16,166 nucleotides of DNA, from the NCBI GenBank assembly GCA_964628385.1, contig CAZVOD010000097.1, positions 1 to 16,166 on the forward strand. Direction: 5' to 3'. How positions within the stretch are numbered: the stretch's first letter is position 1; each line of letters starts with the position of its first letter. This DNA comes from JANQPA01 sp964628385 (GTDB lineage Bacteria; Bacteroidota; Bacteroidia; Chitinophagales; Saprospiraceae). The notes under the pieces are model-generated. The model saw only the letters and a list, made by a program, of their open reading frames with translations, ran no database searches and had not been told where the DNA came from. Both the position numbers and the translations under genes were made by a program. Below are positions 1-7,064 of this stretch, in pieces.

Positions 1-592
1 TAAAATTAAGAGTTAATTTTAAATTCCATACTTTAATTTCGTGAATTACTTACTTATTTGTCCATATTCACGAAAGGTATCAGCGTCAAAAGAGCTAATG
101 AGTATCCTCAGAATGATTATTTTTTGTTTTAATATATTGATTAAGCGTTGTTTAAGGGTTGGGTTTGGCATACATGGCAATTGTCCCGAGGGGGCTTTGT
201 TTTTCGCTACTGAACAGAAGCCGGTTTGCATTAATCAACTTATGATCGTATCTAGATGTTAAAATATAAATAAGTTGTAAACAACATATCCGCATAAAAG
301 ATAATTGGATGTTAACTGTATCCGCTTAATAAAGAGCAGAATATCCGTATGCTTCAAATAGTCCGGAGATGATTGATCAGCCAGAAAATAAGGCCACGAT
401 GAGCTTTCATTCGATACTATCAAGTATCTGGCACTATCATTTCCATCAAGCACATATTTGAACAGACTTATTTCGAAGGGGTAGAATATTGGAAAAAGAA
501 CCAATTTTGACCTATTTTAATACCTAGGAAGCGAGTCTGCTAAATCAAACCCTAATCTGGGTTAAAATACCTATTAAAAAATTACTGCAATT
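1..592. other. Gene-poor leading region, no supported gene
   Basis: About 590 bases with no coding region that I can support. Short open frames of 61 to 81 codons exist on both strands but overlap each other, lack ribosome sites and resemble no family I recognise. A locally GC-richer stretch near 150-225 stands out from the AT-rich background and could be part of a dispersed repeat. A motif at 500-545 recurs near 13031-13076 (see findings). The last 60 bases presumably hold the egtB promoter, but I see no clear TAnnTTTG box there. Confidence 0.6.
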
Positions 593-1873
593 ATGACTTT
601 ACAGATGTTATCCAGGAAGGCCCAAGAACTAAACAGGGATTTCCAAGTCATTCGTGCTCAAAGTTTAAAGATTTGTGAACCGCTGAAACCGGAAGATTAT
701 GTAGTTCAACCCACAACGGAGGTCAGCCCTCCCAAATGGCACTTGGGGCATGTCACTTGGTTCTTTGAAAATTTTGTTTTGATAAAATATTTAAAAGATT
801 ACCAGCCTTTCAACTTGGAACTTAATTACTTTTTTAATAGCTATTATGAAAGTCAGGGCGCTAGAATTAATAGAAGTAATAGAGGAAATATTACAAGACC
901 GGGCCTGGAAGTGATTATCGCCTACAGAGAACATGTTGATAGGAATATGGCCAAACTTTTGAGACAACACGGCGATGGTGATCTACCCAAAGAACTTTAT
1001 GATCTGATTGTTATCGGTCTGAATCACGAGCAACAACATCAGGAATTGCTCATGACAGATATCAAGTATATTCTGGGCAATAACCCTTGGTTTCCGGCCT
1101 ACAAAGAATACAATCATTCCAAAGATGATGCCCAGGCTTTTCCGGCAGAATTCCTGGAAGTGGAAGAAGGAATTTATGAGATCGGCTACAAGGGAAAAGG
1201 CTTTTGCTTTGACAATGAGCTAAGCGTACACAAAGTATATTTGCATGACTTTGAGATCATGAACAGAACAGTTACTAATGGTGAATATCTGGAATTTGTA
1301 AAAGCTGGAGGGTACGAAAATTTCGAGCATTGGTTGATGGAAGGTATCGAGTGGGCCAGAGAGCTGGAGGTTAAAGCGCCCCAATATTGGTTTGAGAAAG
1401 ATGGTCAGTGGCACGAATACGCCCTTAGTGGTGGCCTTCAGCCATTAGATCTTAATGCTCCGGTTACCCATATCTCTTATTATGAGGCGGATGCTTATGC
1501 TCGTTGGAGCGGTTATAGATTACCGACTGAATTTGAGTGGGAAGTGGCTTGCCACAAATTTTATGCTTCCATTTCCGAAGAGAGTAATTTTGTGGAAGAA
1601 GAAAAATATCATCCCGTTGCGCAACAGAAAGCTTCTGATTATCAAATGATGGGAAATACCTGGGAATGGACTTCCAGCGCCTATCTGCCTTATCCCAGAT
1701 ATCCCCGGTTATCGGGAGCTTTGGGAGAATATAATGGGAAATTTATGGTCAATCAAATGGTGCTGAGGGGAGGCTCTTGTGCTACCCCAAGGTCTCACAT
1801 CAGATCGACCTACAGAAACTTTTTCCACCCAGATAAACGTTGGCAATTTACGGGGATTCGATTGGCAAAATAA
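593..1873 (+). CDS. egtB: Ergothioneine biosynthesis protein EgtB (hercynylcysteine sulfoxide synthase)
   Basis: A non-heme iron enzyme that uses O2 to join hercynine to a thiol donor (cysteine or gamma-glutamylcysteine), giving the sulfoxide precursor of ergothioneine in the cytoplasm. Seen in the sequence: an N-terminal DinB-like domain with SPPKWHLGHVTWFFE (residues 45-59), then NHEQQHQELL (144-153). Together these supply the expected iron-binding His triad: H50 or H53, H145 and H149. The C-terminal FGE-sulfatase-like domain runs from about 190 to the end, with GNTWEWTSS (354-362), LRGGS (391-395) and a final TGIRLA. The 426 residues are normal for the family. The ATG at 593 gives a family-like N-terminus. 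The next gene in the same direction is egtD, which makes its substrate, and that strengthens the call. Neither egtC nor egtA is adjacent, so the donor thiol cannot be read from context. Confidence 0.93.
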   Translation: MTLQMLSRKAQELNRDFQVIRAQSLKICEPLKPEDYVVQPTTEVSPPKWHLGHVTWFFENFVLIKYLKDYQPFNLELNYFFNSYYESQGARINRSNRGNITRPGLEVIIAYREHVDRNMAKLLRQHGDGDLPKELYDLIVIGLNHEQQHQELLMTDIKYILGNNPWFPAYKEYNHSKDDAQAFPAEFLEVEEGIYEIGYKGKGFCFDNELSVHKVYLHDFEIMNRTVTNGEYLEFVKAGGYENFEHWLMEGIEWARELEVKAPQYWFEKDGQWHEYALSGGLQPLDLNAPVTHISYYEADAYARWSGYRLPTEFEWEVACHKFYASISEESNFVEEEKYHPVAQQKASDYQMMGNTWEWTSSAYLPYPRYPRLSGALGEYNGKFMVNQMVLRGGSCATPRSHIRSTYRNFFHPDKRWQFTGIRLAK

Positions 1874-1918
1874 GCTTAACCCCCAAATACAATATTCGAT
1901 TGTGCCTTGTGTTAGGTT

Positions 1919-1959
1919 GCAGAAGAGTAAGCAATTAATAAGCGCTTTTACTTTTCTGC
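1919..1959 (+). terminator. Hairpin between egtB and egtD
   Basis: A 12-bp stem (1919-1930 with 1948-1959, one G.T wobble) lies 46 nt after the egtB stop; an extra GC pair may form inside the 17-nt loop. No T-run follows, so it is not a classic intrinsic terminator. It could partly terminate, or protect the egtB 3' end from decay. The structure is read directly; its role is inferred. Confidence 0.5.
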
Positions 1960-2014
1960 CCTTCCAAGTCTACTTTAAACCTTCACTTATTCTATTCATA
2001 CAATTTAACTTAAG

Positions 2015-2995
2015 ATGAATTCTACCATTTCAAAGAAAAACGCAAATGGTCATAGTGCTTTTGCAAAAGATATCCTGGGTGGGCTTTCCAAAGAACCCAA
2101 GCAGTTATCTTCCAAATATTTCTATGATGCTAAAGGAGATAAGCTTTTTCAAGATATCATGAATATGCCGGAGTATTATCTGACAGATTGCGAGTTTGAA
2201 ATCTTTGAAACCCAAAAAGATCAAATCCTTTCATTAATAGGGGATCAGGAATTTGACCTGATTGAATTGGGAGCAGGAGATGGCACCAAAACAAAGGTCT
2301 TGTTGGAGTATTTTCTGGAAAAGAAAGCACAATTTAATTACGCACCCATTGATATTTCTCAAAATGTGCTGGATCTACTTTCGGATGATCTGTGCCGGAA
2401 CATGCCAGCCGTTAGTTGTCAGCCATTACAAGGCGATTATTTTGATGTATTGGGGCGGTTATCCCAAAGCCGACAAATCAAAAAAGTGGTCTTATTCCTC
2501 GGAGCCAACATCGGCAATCTAAAACCATCAGAGAGTCTGGATTTCCTAACGAAAGTGCAAAAAAGCCTTTCTCCCGGAGATTTGCTCGTTATAGGATTTG
2601 ACCTGAAAAAAGATCCTTCAGTTATTCTCAATGCTTACAATGATTCGGCAGGAATTACTGCTGCTTTCAACCTGAATTTACTCAGTCGGATTAACAAAGA
2701 GCTCAATGCTGATTTTAAGGTAGATAATTTCCAACATTGGGAAACCTATAACCCTATGACGGGAGCCACAAAAAGCTATCTGATCAGCCGCAAGGAACAA
2801 ACCGTGAACTTGAAATCCATCGATGAGACAATTCACTTCAAGGCCTGGGAGGCTATAGATATGGAACTCTCCCAAAAGTTTGACTTGGAAGCCATAGAAA
2901 AACTGGCCAGGGCCAGCGGGTTTGAAGTAATTGAACACTTAATGGATAGCAGAGCGTTTTTTGTGGATAGTGTATGGCAAAAAGCCCAGAAGTAA
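2015..2995 (+). CDS. egtD: L-histidine N-alpha-methyltransferase EgtD
   Basis: A SAM-dependent enzyme that methylates the alpha-amino group of histidine three times to make hercynine, the first step of ergothioneine synthesis. Seen: the family N-terminal block LGGLSKEPKQLSSKYFYD (21-38) followed by MPEYYLTDCE (51-60). SAM motif I is ELGAGDGTKT (84-93). FLGANIGNL near residue 170 carries the Asn expected to contact histidine. MELSQKF near 283-289 contains the Glu/Ser pair (E284, S286) that matches the histidine-binding pair known in mycobacterial EgtD. The 326 residues are typical. The gene follows egtB by 141 nt on the same strand, probably one pathway unit, although a hairpin lies between them. 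The other DUF2260-type methyltransferases are less likely because the Glu/Ser pair is conserved. Confidence 0.93.
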   Translation: MNSTISKKNANGHSAFAKDILGGLSKEPKQLSSKYFYDAKGDKLFQDIMNMPEYYLTDCEFEIFETQKDQILSLIGDQEFDLIELGAGDGTKTKVLLEYFLEKKAQFNYAPIDISQNVLDLLSDDLCRNMPAVSCQPLQGDYFDVLGRLSQSRQIKKVVLFLGANIGNLKPSESLDFLTKVQKSLSPGDLLVIGFDLKKDPSVILNAYNDSAGITAAFNLNLLSRINKELNADFKVDNFQHWETYNPMTGATKSYLISRKEQTVNLKSIDETIHFKAWEAIDMELSQKFDLEAIEKLARASGFEVIEHLMDSRAFFVDSVWQKAQK

Positions 2996-3008
2996 CTCAG
3001 AACGAATG

Positions 3009-3041
3009 CTGGCGAAAAAGACTCCTGCTCTTTTTCACCAG
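3009..3041 (+). terminator. Intrinsic terminator after egtD
   Basis: A 13-position stem with one C.A mismatch (CTGGcGAAAAAGA pairing with 3029-3041, loop 3022-3028) begins 14 nt after the egtD stop and is followed by the T-rich TCTTTGTTT. It probably ends the ergothioneine transcript. Confidence 0.7.
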
Positions 3042-3234
3042 TCTTTGTTTACTCCCAATCCCTACAATACGCCTGTTGGTTGTTTTTTCAAATATTGCAT
3101 TGATAATTACTCGGAGTAATTTCATTTTCTTCGGTTATAAATTATGGCCCAATCTGTTGTCTGTTAGACCTAAAATTGACAAAAGCTTGTAAATAGACTC
3201 CAAATATTTTTTTAATTTTATAAAAACTTAAAAA

Positions 3235-3687
3235 ATGAAATTATATAGAATTGTAATTGCAGCAATATTTTCTTTAATTCTGGCTAGTTGTGGTCTTTCA
3301 GGAGATTTGAACAGACAGAATGATTCTTATCTTAGTGCTACGGGTGGAGATGTGGCTCAATACGGAGACAATATTCCTCCGGCCACTAACCTGGAGGATA
3401 TTTTGAGACAGCTACCCGGAGTGATCGTGACAGGCAACGGCAATGGTACAATAGTCAGAATAAGAGGTCAGGTTAGCTCTTTTAACCTCGACAATACCCC
3501 TTTATTTGTATTAGATGGTACGCCTTTGGGTAATAGCTTTGTGAGAGCCCGTAACAACGTGGTTGTTTCAGAGATTGATCGCATCAAGGTCGTTAAAAAT
3601 GCTGGTGACCTTGGCATTTATGGCGTAAGAGGGGCCAATGGCGTAATTGAAATTTTTTCAAAGAGAGGAGGAAGACCAAAAGAATAG
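3235..3687 (+). CDS. Lipoprotein consisting of a TonB-receptor plug domain only
   Basis: A 150-residue protein with a lipoprotein signal peptide (hydrophobic 5-18, lipobox LASC with Cys19). The mature part is essentially a SusC/RagA-type plug domain: NLEDILRQLPGV (about 52-63), VRIRG, PLFVLDGTPLG, EIDRIKVVKNAGDLGIYGVRGANGVIEIFSKRG. In full receptors this block sits inside an outer-membrane beta-barrel. Here the frame stops right after it and the next gene is on the opposite strand, so no barrel follows. The intact signal peptide and uninterrupted frame argue against a decayed receptor. Known of the family: plugs gate the barrel and contact TonB or substrate. What a free, lipid-anchored plug does is unknown; binding to another receptor or acting as an adaptor are possibilities. 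It converges on the radical SAM gene with only 6 nt between the stops. Confidence 0.85.
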   Translation: MKLYRIVIAAIFSLILASCGLSGDLNRQNDSYLSATGGDVAQYGDNIPPATNLEDILRQLPGVIVTGNGNGTIVRIRGQVSSFNLDNTPLFVLDGTPLGNSFVRARNNVVVSEIDRIKVVKNAGDLGIYGVRGANGVIEIFSKRGGRPKE

Positions 3688-3693
3688 TGTCAT

Positions 3694-4992
3694 CTAGTGG
3701 GCAAAGTCTATATCGTAATTTCCCCTTATTCTTTCAATTGGCGGATTGTAATAGCCGTATTTGACATGGGGAAATTCTTCCTTAATCATTCTTTGCATAT
3801 TCTTTAAGCCTAGTGTTTCGGGCGTATCGTTTACACCTACTTTTTCCAGATACCAGTCGGGGTCAATACTAAAGTTACGCCATTGTATCATATTTAGGCC
3901 TGTATCAGCGATGACGGATCTCAATGCATTGTACTCTTCTTCCGTATCTGTTACACCCGGAAAAACGAGATAGTTAATGCTAGTCCAGCCGCCGTACCGA
4001 TTTACAACCCTTATACTTTCAATGATATCTGCAAATTTGTAATTGTTGGGAAGGTAATAAACATCGTAAAGCCATTTCTGCAAAGAATTGGTACTTACAC
4101 GTATGCTGTTCAGGCCTGCTTTGCAGAGTGCTTCTACGGCTTTAGGCTTACTTCCGTTCGTATTAATGTTTATGCTGCCTTTATCTGTAAATTTACGGAT
4201 TTGCTTAATCGCTTCTTCAATGGTTTCCCACATCAAGAGAGGCTCACCTTCACAGCCCTGTCCGAAGCTGACGATTGGATAAGGAGCGGACATCAGGTGG
4301 TTAACCGTAAACTCTACGATTTCTCCTGCGCTGGGTTTGAAATTGAGTCTATCCTGACTTGATACTACTATTTCTTCATCGGGTTGCAGGGAAATACAAC
4401 CGAGGCAATTAGAATTACAGGCTGGCGAAGTAGGAACAGGGCATTCCCATCGCCCCATGAAGTAATTTCGAGCAGCCGGGCACTCATAAGTTAGGGCACA
4501 ATTATTGGCAATATGCTCTACAATCTTATTTTGGGGGTATTGTCTAATCATTTCTTTGATCCCCTTATTAACCTCTTCCTGATTATAGCCGGCGCTTTCC
4601 TGGCGGATATCATCTTCAATGCGTATAGCGGGTACTACGAATTTATCATTGTAAATGCCGATAGCGCTGTAGCAAAACAGCGGTAAAACCGGGGCATCCT
4701 TGTCATTAACGAAGCTAGCCAGGTACAGTACAGAATAGGGTGGAGGTACAAAAGCAGCAACGGCCCAACCTTTTTGGCAGACTTTCACTTCGCCTGTAGC
4801 TATATCGATACCTACCGGGCGCCTTCCGGGTAAGGTGTACAAGTCACCTCCTTCGGGAAGTTCTATCCAGTCCTCCAGGCTTAATTCGTTTGCATAGTGT
4901 CCGCTTCTGCCAATAGCATATAGAGACTCGTCTTCAAACACATTTCCATCATCGTCTGCAAAAAGCAAAAATGGGGATTCCAGCAGCTGCAT
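3694..4992 (-). CDS. Radical SAM protein of unknown function
   Basis: A 432-residue protein. The cluster motif CNSNCLGC (C192, C196, C199) is the CX3CX2C signature that binds the 4Fe-4S cluster used to cleave SAM. SFGQGCEGEPLL (242-253) resembles the GGEP-like SAM-binding strand, and NINTNGS (about 275-281) fits the next strand of the radical SAM barrel. The cluster motif is unusually far from the N-terminus. The first 190 residues form a separate N-terminal region with no fold I recognise, ending in three more cysteines (C165, C171, C184) that could hold an auxiliary cluster. The substrate is not apparent from the neighbours, and no small peptide precursor is obvious next to it. AGGAAAG lies just upstream of the ATG and supports this start. 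It is probably monocistronic. The radical SAM assignment is sure; the function is open. Confidence 0.88.
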   Translation of the reverse strand: MQLLESPFLLFADDDGNVFEDESLYAIGRSGHYANELSLEDWIELPEGGDLYTLPGRRPVGIDIATGEVKVCQKGWAVAAFVPPPYSVLYLASFVNDKDAPVLPLFCYSAIGIYNDKFVVPAIRIEDDIRQESAGYNQEEVNKGIKEMIRQYPQNKIVEHIANNCALTYECPAARNYFMGRWECPVPTSPACNSNCLGCISLQPDEEIVVSSQDRLNFKPSAGEIVEFTVNHLMSAPYPIVSFGQGCEGEPLLMWETIEEAIKQIRKFTDKGSININTNGSKPKAVEALCKAGLNSIRVSTNSLQKWLYDVYYLPNNYKFADIIESIRVVNRYGGWTSINYLVFPGVTDTEEEYNALRSVIADTGLNMIQWRNFSIDPDWYLEKVGVNDTPETLGLKNMQRMIKEEFPHVKYGYYNPPIERIRGNYDIDFAH

Positions 4993-5229
4993 TTCTTTCC
5001 TGATTTAATAATAAAAGATTGTAAAAATAGTAAAAAAAGCAATTGATGTTGTATAGTTTTTAGCAATCGCTTAACAAAAATTAAACAAAATTTTCAATTA
5101 GTCTATGAAATTACTGTAGTCTATTCGTGGTTATATATTTAAGAGTGATGATGTTCATTGAATGTATACTACTGGCCGAGAGCCCTTTAACGGAACTTTA
5201 CCTTTTTGCAAACCCCAAATATAAGTAGT

Positions 5230-5460
5230 ATGAGTTTTTTCATTTTTGCTTTTGCAGGAGCCATCGTATTTATTTCGATGGCTTTAGCAAACCACCCTTC
5301 CGGACACTATCCCAACTTTACACAGTACCATTATGATCAAAACTACGGCCGTTCATCGATGTCCGCTCGCGATGAGCGGGCGGGGCAGTCTACAGCTTTG
5401 ATGTATGCCATCATTTTTGTGGCTGTTATTCTCATGGTTATGATGACCATGAATGGCTAG
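5230..5460 (+). CDS. Small two-helix membrane protein, unknown function
   Basis: A 76-residue protein if translated from the ATG at 5230. An in-frame TTG at 5206 would add eight residues but is less likely. It has two hydrophobic segments (about 2-20 and 57-73) joined by a polar, aromatic and His-rich loop (HPSGHYPNFTQYHYDQNYG). I recognise no family. The two-TM layout and clean ends suggest a real gene, but there is no clear ribosome site. A loose -7-like box (TA-4nt-TTTG, 5199-5208) lies 22 nt upstream. The last 23 nt overlap the 3' end of the convergent RAYT gene. Confidence 0.6.
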   Translation: MSFFIFAFAGAIVFISMALANHPSGHYPNFTQYHYDQNYGRSSMSARDERAGQSTALMYAIIFVAVILMVMMTMNG

Positions 5461-6124
5461 AGTTTAGTCTTTCTCCTGCAGACATGACATTTCTAGATAT
5501 GACATCTCTATCAAAAAGAGAGATGTCATATCTAGGAATGTCATTTATTCTGCGTTGATTATGATAGGCCATGAAAAATAACTCACCACCAAAAAAGTCC
5601 AGTACCTCCTTTCTTGCTACCAGGTGGGAATCTCCGTTGATGATCTCAGGATATGAACTATAAGGATAATCCCTGAAATCCTCTCTGTCATCATGGTGGT
5701 AAGGGTTTCGATGAATGTAGTAGATTAAATATCTTAGATAAACTTCATCCTCTACAAGCTTTCTTTTGAAAGGCCTTTGGAACAGATTTCCATGGCGGTT
5801 GTAACGCTTGTTGAATGCCTTGGTATAAGAAATAAAAAACTTCCTAAACTGCTGGCTAACAAGCTTTCCGCCCAGAATAGCATCGCCGGATTGATGTTCA
5901 GAAAATAATTCAGTTGCGGGTTTTACTTTGATCAAAAAATGGAAATGGGTATCCATCAAACAGTAAGCGTAAGTGTCTACAAAGGAGGAGAGATAGTCAA
6001 AATATTGCCGAAGAAAAAAATATCGATTTTCTTCGCTCAAAAACATTTCCTCACGATTATTAGTTCGATTATAAATGTGGTAAATCTTGTTAGAATGGAG
6101 TGGAATTAAGTAATCTTGTTTCAT
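5438..6124 (-). CDS. REP-associated tyrosine transposase (RAYT, Y1/IS200-like)
   Basis: A single-strand DNA nuclease of the HUH Y1 family related to IS200 TnpA. RAYTs are single-copy, non-selfish relatives that cut or join DNA at REP palindromes. Seen: HIYNRTNNREEMF (16-28), the HUH motif THFHFLIK with H60 and H62, FNKRYNRHGNLFQRPFK (104-120), and helix VYLRYLIYYIHRNP (128-141). That helix carries the candidate nucleophile: tyrosines at 129, 132, 135 and 136, at the spacing after the HUH motif seen in IS608 TnpA. The family core ends near FFGGELFFMAYHN (177-189). The last 39 residues are unusual: residues 194-214 are encoded by the REP hairpin, and the final residues are antisense to the neighbouring membrane-protein gene. 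Palindromic repeats flank the gene on both sides. The frame is intact, so it may be active. Confidence 0.88.
   Translation of the reverse strand: MKQDYLIPLHSNKIYHIYNRTNNREEMFLSEENRYFFLRQYFDYLSSFVDTYAYCLMDTHFHFLIKVKPATELFSEHQSGDAILGGKLVSQQFRKFFISYTKAFNKRYNRHGNLFQRPFKRKLVEDEVYLRYLIYYIHRNPYHHDDREDFRDYPYSSYPEIINGDSHLVARKEVLDFFGGELFFMAYHNQRRINDIPRYDISLFDRDVISRNVMSAGERLNSSHSWSS
5481..5544. repeat. REP-like inverted pair (BIME-like hairpin) at the RAYT 3' end
   Basis: Two 26-nt arms (5484-5509 and 5519-5544) are inverted copies matching at 25 of 26 positions, around a 9-nt spacer. Extended to 29 nt from 5481, the left arm matches the repeat upstream of the RAYT (6198-6226) at 26 of 29 positions. 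The shared core is GACATGACATnTCTAGAyAT, and TCTAGA lies at the centre of the upstream copy. Such a stem may also stop transcription for the two convergent genes. The repeat lies wholly inside the RAYT coding sequence. Confidence 0.85.
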
Positions 6125-6170
6125 TATTTAGTTTTTTTATATTATAAATTGTGTTTAACAATATAAATAC

Positions 6171-7037
6171 ATGGGTATAATAAGTCAAGAAAAAAAAGAC
6201 ATGACATGTCTAGACATGACATGTCTTGGGGGAATAAAACTGGGCCTCGCTCTATCCGGCGGTGGAGCCCTTGGCGCCTACCAGGTCGGCGCCCTGCAAG
6301 CCATCCAACAGCTCGGCCTGTACAACTATATCCATGCCGTTGCCGGAACTTCCATTGGCTCACTGAATGGCGCCCTCTTCAGTAGCCAACAATTAGAACA
6401 ACTCCGACAACTGTGGGTATCCGCCGAACTCGGCCAGGTATTTGCCAGGCTTAAAGAACATCCCAACCAAAATGAATTGGATAAAAAAGCATACCTCAAA
6501 CTTGTTAAAGAATTTGCTACCACCCTGCGGCTGGATGTAGAACCCCTCAAAAAATTGATCAGACAAACGGTCAGCGAAGAAAAAATGAGGGCATCCCGAA
6601 TTGATTTTTCACTCAACACCTGGAATGTATTTAAATTCAGAGGAGAAAGCTATCAGCTCAACCAAATCCCTCAAGGACAATTGGCCGAGTACCTCATTGC
6701 CAGCTCTAGCTTTCCACTCTTTCTACCCCACAAAATTGATAACCAATATTATCTGGATGGAGGAATCGATATCAACCTTCCTTTAAACCTGCCCATGCAA
6801 AACAAATCTATCGATCACGTTATCGCCATAGATGTAGCTACTTTTATGAAGTATCGGCCCAAACAAATTTGGCTGACCTATAAAAATAAAGATAAACTTA
6901 CCATCATTAGACCCAGCAAAAACATAGGCTCTCCGGCTTACTTTTCCAGAGAAAACATCAAACAACAAATAAAAACAGGTTATGAGGATACACTAAAACA
7001 ACTTTCCCAAGAATGGATCAACGAAATAGCTGGATAG
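6171..7037 (+). CDS. Patatin-like phospholipase
   Basis: A serine lipid acyl hydrolase with a Ser/Asp dyad, probably acting on membrane phospholipids. Seen (numbered from the ATG at 6171): oxyanion loop SGGGALGAYQ (29-38), nucleophile elbow GTSIG (59-63, Ser61), ASSSFPLFLPH (177-187) and the catalytic Asp in DGG (196-198). The 288 residues are typical for a bacterial patatin. The start is uncertain. The first 20 residues include two copies of DMTCL encoded by the REP-like tandem repeat, and the family core begins only at about residue 21 (GIKLGLALSGGG). ATGs at 6171, 6201 and 6216 are all in frame, the last two lying inside the repeat. Bases 6241-6300 are 72% G+C, well above the rest of the gene. 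No signal peptide is visible. It is divergent from the RAYT, with 46 nt between starts. Confidence 0.88.
   Translation: MGIISQEKKDMTCLDMTCLGGIKLGLALSGGGALGAYQVGALQAIQQLGLYNYIHAVAGTSIGSLNGALFSSQQLEQLRQLWVSAELGQVFARLKEHPNQNELDKKAYLKLVKEFATTLRLDVEPLKKLIRQTVSEEKMRASRIDFSLNTWNVFKFRGESYQLNQIPQGQLAEYLIASSSFPLFLPHKIDNQYYLDGGIDINLPLNLPMQNKSIDHVIAIDVATFMKYRPKQIWLTYKNKDKLTIIRPSKNIGSPAYFSRENIKQQIKTGYEDTLKQLSQEWINEIAG
6197..6226. repeat. REP-like tandem palindrome upstream of the RAYT
   Basis: Two exact tandem copies of the 15-nt unit AGACATGACATGTCT (6197-6211 and 6212-6226). Each unit is itself a perfect odd palindrome (7-bp arms around a central A). Together they form a 30-32-nt near-perfect palindrome centred on CTAG. 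It is the same element as at 5481-5544 and sits about 70 nt upstream of the RAYT start, in the 5' coding region of the patatin gene. Confidence 0.88.
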
Positions 7038-7064
7038 ATGCTTTCCGTTTTTTCAAAGTATCGT

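Noticed and set aside
259..504. 81-codon minus-strand open frame
   Set aside because: No ribosome site, no family resemblance, atypical composition; a chance frame in AT-rich DNA.
2974..3192. 72-codon plus-strand frame after egtD
   Set aside because: Overlaps the egtD end and runs through its terminator hairpin; the hydrophobic look comes from T-rich sequence.
5206..5229. TTG start for the small membrane protein
   Set aside because: An ATG eight codons later directly precedes the first membrane helix and is the more likely start.
5481..5544. CRISPR-like repeats
   Set aside because: Only two inverted arms with a 9-nt loop; no regular spacers and no cas genes.
5481..6226. Complete IS200/IS605 insertion sequence
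   Set aside because: The transposase has RAYT-type motifs, there is no TnpB, and the flanks are short REP-like palindromes rather than IS ends.
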